DNA from: Ashinkailepas kermadecensis
Lineage: Eukaryota > Arthropoda > Thecostraca > Neolepadidae
Length of the DNA stretch: 64,000 nucleotides
Assembly: GCA_034440615.1 (NCBI GenBank)
Contig: JAOTOM010003166.1
Span: 1-64,000, forward strand
Reading direction: 5' to 3'
Positions 59,440-64,000 of the stretch are shown piece by piece; positions within the stretch are counted from its first letter, which is position 1, and each line of letters opens with the position of its first letter. The notes below the pieces were generated by a model, which made no database searches, was not told the DNA's origin, and was given only the letters and a program-made list of their open reading frames with translations. The position numbers and the translations under genes are program-made.

Positions 59440-61095
59440 ACCCCCAAAAACAGAACTTGGAAGCACTACTTTATGCCAGTTCCGAAAGCAATCAGTTTCA
59501 CGACATTGTTTTTGGGTCGGCTCCCTAAAGAAAAGCCTGGCTGCTCCCCGGGACGCACTGACCGGCAATTTCATTAAAGCGCTCTCAGATTATGCAACTA
59601 AGCCAGGAAGACCACTTACCAAGCATTACAGTGGCCTAGATTGCTGTAAACGTATTTATATACGCCTCATTCGGGAGTAACAGAGTCCCTGCTCGCGCTC
59701 CTAGGAGCCGCCTGGTGCTAGGCACCGGCTGCGACCGAACGGTTCTTCTAGGTCTCAGGCACGGTTCTTCTAGGTCTTATGTCGCCACAGAGACTGCAAA
59801 GGCGGGAGCGCCCAACAGAGGTTTCTTCGCTGCAAAGGCGCCCGTAGTAGCGGTTGCCAGACCGGAATGCAATTATGCATGTAGTGTTTTAATGGCGGGG
59901 ACCACGTTTTCAACCGAGGTACATAGCACTTTAAAACAGAGTTTTTCTTTACTTCTCACAAATGTGCATCCCTTATTGAGCCTTGATGACGTCACAAACG
60001 TAGTATTTACGACCTGCTTGATCTTCTAATAAGAAGTGCGACAATTTCGGTGGCTACTTCACTGCTCTGGATGGGTCGTACTAGAAACTGGATAGAATCC
60101 GTGACGTCGATGCTGACCTCACCTCGTGTGTGACGTTCAGCAGAAATGCTGGCAGGAGAGAGGGCAGGCTCACGAACAGGATGTGTTGGGAAGAACAGTT
60201 ACGTTTATGCCGCAGCTCAGACAACAAACACCGCTTTCTTGTTGATATGATATAGAGGTTCAATTATTATTAAAGAAGTGGGTAGGTAGGTAGGTATGTT
60301 TCCGCCTGTTTACTAGTAGAAAGAAGGCTACCTAATATTGGAATATTCACAAATACACCCACCAATGTTGATGCACCATAAGTATGGTGTAACTTTGTTG
60401 TTTATGCACCATACATGTGGTATGAATGTTTGAACAGGACAAATGCTTGCATTTTTGTTGGATGGATTGTATTGGATTTACATCTCATTTTAGATAACTC
60501 CACATGCTTGGTGTGTGCTTAGCATGCTGGTTCCATATGCACCATTTGCATATTGAAATTTGTGATTTTGATGTTAAATTGATACATTTATTTTATTACT
60601 GGTCTGGTAAGAAATTAACATTACTGGTTTAGTTAAAACATTACTGGTCTGTGTAAGAAATTGCTTTTGTGTTCAAGACATTGCTTGCCCTGGATAAGAA
60701 AGTGCACTGAAGTACATATGCTTGATTGCATCACATCTACTGATGTTTTATTAGATGTGTAGAATATGCTTTAAGATCTTGCTAATATTCTTCATTCTTG
60801 GAAATTATTATTCAGAACTTATCATATGTAAACAACATATTCAATAAATATTCCTTTCATGATTAGCCAGACTGCAGTGTGGCACTTTCAACAAGATCTT
60901 GTTCGGGCAGGATGGGAGGCCAGAGGTGTGGCTGGTACAGCAATTGGTGCAGCAACAGGTTCCTGGTGTGGACATTGGACAGTCCTGAACCCTGTCAGCA
61001 ATGTCAATATAGCCTATGTCTGCAATCTGTATAATTATTTGAACTTTAAACAACATTGAATACAATTTGTCACATATGTTTGGTTCAATTAAGGA
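59440..61095. other. no gene seen
   Basis: Intergenic. A (GTAG)n-like run is at 60281-60297 (GGTAGGTAGGTAGG). No coding motifs. Confidence 0.5.
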
Positions 61096-61099
61096 TATC

Positions 61100-61290
61100 A
61101 ATAGTGGCCAGCCGACGTCAGACTGATGTCTGACATTTCACTCCCCAGCCGATAGCGGGCCCCTAGCGCCCCGACATCAGCCTGATGTCGGCTACATGTC
61201 GGCTGGGTGTCGGTTGCATGTCAGCATTGGCAGACATTCCACTCCCTAGCTGACCGAGGACCGCTGTCAGCATGTTCACTGGGAGGTTAT
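61100..61290. repeat. GTCGG-rich element fragment, related to 37927-39655
   Basis: GACATTTCACTCCCCAGCCGA and repeated ATGTCGGCT words match the right end of the 37.9-39.65 kb element. The edge CAGCATGTTCACTGGG is the inverse of its left-end ACCCAGTAAACATGC. Confidence 0.75.
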
Positions 61291-62460
61291 TGGATGTGGT
61301 CAGGTATACTCCCGAGTACGACATTTCCGACAAAGGAAACCTTGATGCTGTCTTACCCGGATTGATGAATGTGTGTTTCAATGCTGGATGAAAGGGGCTG
61401 AGTGGTGTCTTTGCAAGGTACCATCAAAACTACATATAGAAGACCATGACACCATGGCTGGAGATCTTGGGTCGGTTGTAGGGGTCGGAACCCCTGGTTT
61501 CGTACCTTGGTAATGTTGGCTCTTGCATAGTTACCAGCTTATTGTAGCCTAATAATTTGTTCCTTTGATTTATCTGGGCTCAAAAATATTGCAACCATAT
61601 GCATCCAAACTTGAACTGGAAAATACCTACATCTCCCCATTATCAAGCACCATGACGTTGATGGCTCAAAGCAACATGGCGTGTGCTGTATGAACGTGTT
61701 CACCACAATTGCTGCTAATGCTAGTAACGTCACACAGATCCTGCAGATTTAGTCTGAATTTTTGTTCTCGCAGGATCTGGATGTTTTTCCAGTTCCTGTG
61801 AGGTTTGAATGGTGAATTGGCAGATCTGATCCAAAAGTTTGATGTGACACGGACAATTTTTGACAGTATCTGAGCTCCAAATGCACCCTTCGTCAACCAC
61901 TTTGTGAGACTCATTTTGGCGTTACAGGGTAGCACAGGATTTGAGATGGTGAAGTTCTCAAGTTTACCAATGGTTCCTGTTTGTTCAATGATCCAACTGT
62001 TCTTTCACAAAGATTTTAGCTGAAAATGCACAGTCGGTACCTTCAATTAAGTTATGTATGTAGTGCTTCAACTACATGGAATTCGTTGCTATAATACATT
62101 TACAAAATATTGTTGCTGATTTGTCCTTCCTCTCATATCTACCAATGTATCTGTTTTTAGACATTATGTCTTGTTCTTGTTAAGTGTGTTTCATTAGCAG
62201 GTACCCACTCGTGCACATATCCGCATAAATATCCAAGATCAACTAGATGGTTTTGTCAAAGAATGTATCTTGTCTATCACTGTCACTTTGAATTCAGTAG
62301 CTAATGTCTTCTGGTGGATCCACAAGTATATCTTCCCCCAATAAATGATTAAGGACATGATGAGGCGATGTTGATGATGCGGACAATTTGACAGCAATGC
62401 ATGGAGTTTGATTTTGTTTGCTATATGCGTGTCCGACCACGTGTGCGACACTGTTGCCAG
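61291..62460 (+). other. presumed intron upstream of the ZNF598 exon
   Basis: No RING or zinc-finger exon of ZNF598 could be found here, so the upstream exons are further away or too short to see. Confidence 0.4.
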
Positions 62461-62576
62461 GTGTTCACCTCGGAGCGCAAACTGTACACCCAAGATACGC
62501 TGGCATTGCATCGTCGGAAGGGCGACCCGGACGACTTCCATCGCGGTCACCCGCTCTGCGAGTTCTGCGAGAAACG
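62461..62576 (+). CDS. ZNF598: internal exon of ZNF598/Hel2-type E3 ubiquitin ligase (partial)
   Basis: Acceptor TGTTGCCAG, 116 nt, donor GTACTT. It encodes VFTSERKLYTQDTLALHRRK then GDPDDFHRGHPLCEFCEK-R, which matches from memory the conserved block of ZNF598/Hel2 (ExxxYTxxxLALHRRKGDPD…HRGHPLCEFCxxRY) between the C2H2 fingers. The protein ubiquitinates small-subunit ribosomal proteins on collided ribosomes. Reading past the donor gives non-conserved residues and a stop, which supports splicing there. The rest of the gene is not in the window: neither the preceding RING exon nor the following finger exon (expected HLRRDH) was found. Confidence 0.85.
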
Positions 62577-63235
62577 GTACTTCTATCCGGCGCCGGTAGA
62601 TGGCGATAGCGGCATGTGAGTCAGTGGGATCTTGTTTGGATTGTGAGGTGTTTAGATCTATGCTTGTCAGATACTGGATATTTTTACCCACACAGGAAGG
62701 AGAACGTCTGTTATGGATGCTTTCAGTATTCTAATTTCCTTTCAGTGACACTTGGCAAATTAAAAAAAGCTGTGTGGTACCTTCAGTGTTCTTTTTATTC
62801 GTTGCTTGACTGAAACCAGTTTTTTTCTTTTAGTATCCCCTTTATTTCATCAGTCGTCCAGTTACGCATTTACACCGTTCTTCATCAGAACTGTTGGCCA
62901 TAGCCCACACAAGGCAGTTATATAAATGTATGGACGTTTAGTTTTATTAACTGAAAGTGACATGACAATGTTGAAAACATGCACACGGTGGTCACTGGGC
63001 AGGCATTTTTGTGCTAAGTAAGCTCCGACGTTCTTTTTCTTGGTAATGCAACCGGATCATTCTGTGAAGGTGCCATTCACTGGCATATTTTCTTGTACAC
63101 CAGTCACTCAGTGGGCCTTGTTCGCCATTGTGCTGCTGTTGTGCTATGGTGAGTCTGGGGACGGGAGCATGGCACGGCTTGACTTGACTTGGCCACACGG
63201 GCCTCCTGAGACGCGGCCGCAACACTGTGCTGTCG
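62577..63235 (+). other. presumed ZNF598 intron
   Basis: Non-coding, no motif. A T-run lies at 62820-62832. Confidence 0.45.
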
Positions 63236-63247
63236 CCTCCCAGGAGT

Positions 63248-63426
63248 GAGGGCACGACTGGTCTAGGGGTAAGATGCTCGTCTCACAATCGAAAGATTGT
63301 GGGTTCGAGTCTCACCTGTCACTACTCTTCGCCCGCGACCAATCGGCGTGAAAGATTGGCGACGCTATATGGCTCAACGGTCGACGTGTCGTAAAACCAA
63401 TAACCAACCAATAACCAACCAACCAA
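63248..63426 (+). mobile_element. tRNA-like SINE (family S2) with 12-bp target duplication
   Basis: Box A-like TGGTCTAGGGG, hairpin CACAATCGAAAGATTGTG in place of a normal anticodon arm, box B-like GGGTTCGAGTCTC, a 3' body GGCGACGCTATATGGCTCAA and an (AACC)n tail. Flanked by CCTCCCAGGAGT at 63236-63247 and 63427-63438, identical. This is the best-preserved forward copy. Confidence 0.95.
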
Positions 63427-63479
63427 CCTCCCAGGAGTTGACCTGCTGCCACAGTGTTAAAATAATGATTTGTCGTTAG

Positions 63480-64000
63480 GTGTGAGATGTCGAAACGAGT
63501 AGGGGAGGATGTCGAAATCGCCATGGAAATAATGCTGCTTAAAATACTTTGCTCCTTGAAGCCCAGTTTTGAGACAATTGCATGCATATAACTACCCATT
63601 TTCCATGGTTTGAGAGGTAACTAATTTGGGGATATCGACATCAACGATTACGATACAAACATCTATACTATAAACGTTTATTGCATACCATAGTACTTCA
63701 TAGGTAATCCCTTCACCTGGAATTTCACTAGGAATTGTTCATCATCACAATCCCGGATCCGTTATGGTGAGCATAAGCATGATACGTATCAACGGGATAC
63801 TATTAGAAACGATGCATGACAACCTCACAGGCACGCACCGAAAGGCACGATGTCGATACTTATTTGGGAGGGATGTCGATTGAGCGTTCAGTAAGTGGTA
63901 TATACCGCCCTATTTCACGAATAATTTATCACTGTGTTGCCATCGTGACCTCGCTGTGCACTCGCTGGTGCAGCCAAGTACTCGTGTGCGACTGGGTCGT
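63480..64000 (-). repeat. dispersed repeat (family R5), inverted relative of 17230-17400
   Basis: GGTATATACCGCCCTATTTC then ACGAATAATTTATCA at 63898-63932 and GACATCCC-type blocks near 63840-63880 match the 17-kb segment in reverse. Earlier sequence is unassigned. Confidence 0.6.

Noticed and set aside
58257..59680. Several 150-300-codon frames with YVSANV / AYVHLR repeats
   Set aside because: All are the ~16-bp foldback repeat read in different frames; both strands and several frames are open.
63248..63426. tRNA gene (valine-like CAC anticodon)
   Set aside because: The anticodon arm is a separate perfect hairpin, three copies have target duplications, and the unit continues to an (AACC)n tail.

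Overview
This is a gene-poor, repeat-dense stretch of animal nuclear DNA. Two genes carry recognisable conserved coding sequence, both on the + strand and split by introns: a complete calreticulin gene (five coding exons, 44666-54065, 407 residues, ending in the ER-retention signal HDEL) and one internal exon of a ZNF598/Hel2-type ribosome-collision E3 ligase (62461-62576). Large introns, non-LTR retrotransposons (CR1-like and I-like), tRNA-derived SINEs, long (AG)n and (AT)n microsatellites and many short TTAGG-type runs point to an invertebrate, most likely an arthropod (TTAGG is the usual arthropod telomere unit). The species cannot be named from the sequence.

Layout. 1-8450 is mostly satellite-like: a 28-bp minisatellite (1-480) containing a 46-bp CR1 tail, a 75-bp duplication (914-1064), a 32-bp GC-rich minisatellite of nearly 50 copies (2600-4130), a 60-bp triplet (6311-6490), and a 12-bp array with a degenerate extension (7318-8450). 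11056-15789 is a nested structure: an I-like LINE (11683-15479, minus) sits inside an open reading frame for a C2H2 zinc-finger protein of a recurrent uncharacterised animal family. It is bounded by a 12-bp target duplication, and the host frame is continuous across the two junctions. A tRNA SINE lies just upstream of that frame. 16-21 kb is AT-rich repeat with several palindromes. 21.9-26.2 kb holds two direct copies of a ~1-kb repeat flanking a possible three-exon small gene whose second intron is almost wholly (AG)n-(AT)n-(AG)n. 26.9-27.3 kb is a (GA)n block, 28.4-29.6 kb a CR1-like reverse transcriptase fragment, and 29.6-33 kb a mosaic of dispersed repeats and a SINE. 35.9-36.9 and 40.4-43.4 kb are inverted arrays of one ~30-bp degenerate satellite. 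37.9-39.65 kb is a GTCGG-rich element.

The calreticulin promoter (44.4-44.66 kb) carries two exact ER-stress response elements, CCAAT-N9-CCACG, in opposite orientations, so unfolded-protein-response control of this chaperone can be read directly from the DNA. Its 5.3-kb first intron is filled with repeats, including a 122-bp-arm palindrome with a hammerhead-ribozyme-like core. Intron 3 holds the 3' end of the same CR1 family, and intron 4 a second palindrome of the hammerhead-like type.

54-62 kb contains a third copy of the ~1-kb repeat (interrupted by a SINE with a 17-bp target duplication) and a 1.18-kb foldback element made of ~16-bp repeats inverted about a central palindrome (58253-59437). 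The ZNF598 exon and another SINE with a 12-bp target duplication close the window. No rRNA gene, CRISPR array or ordinary functional tRNA gene was seen.
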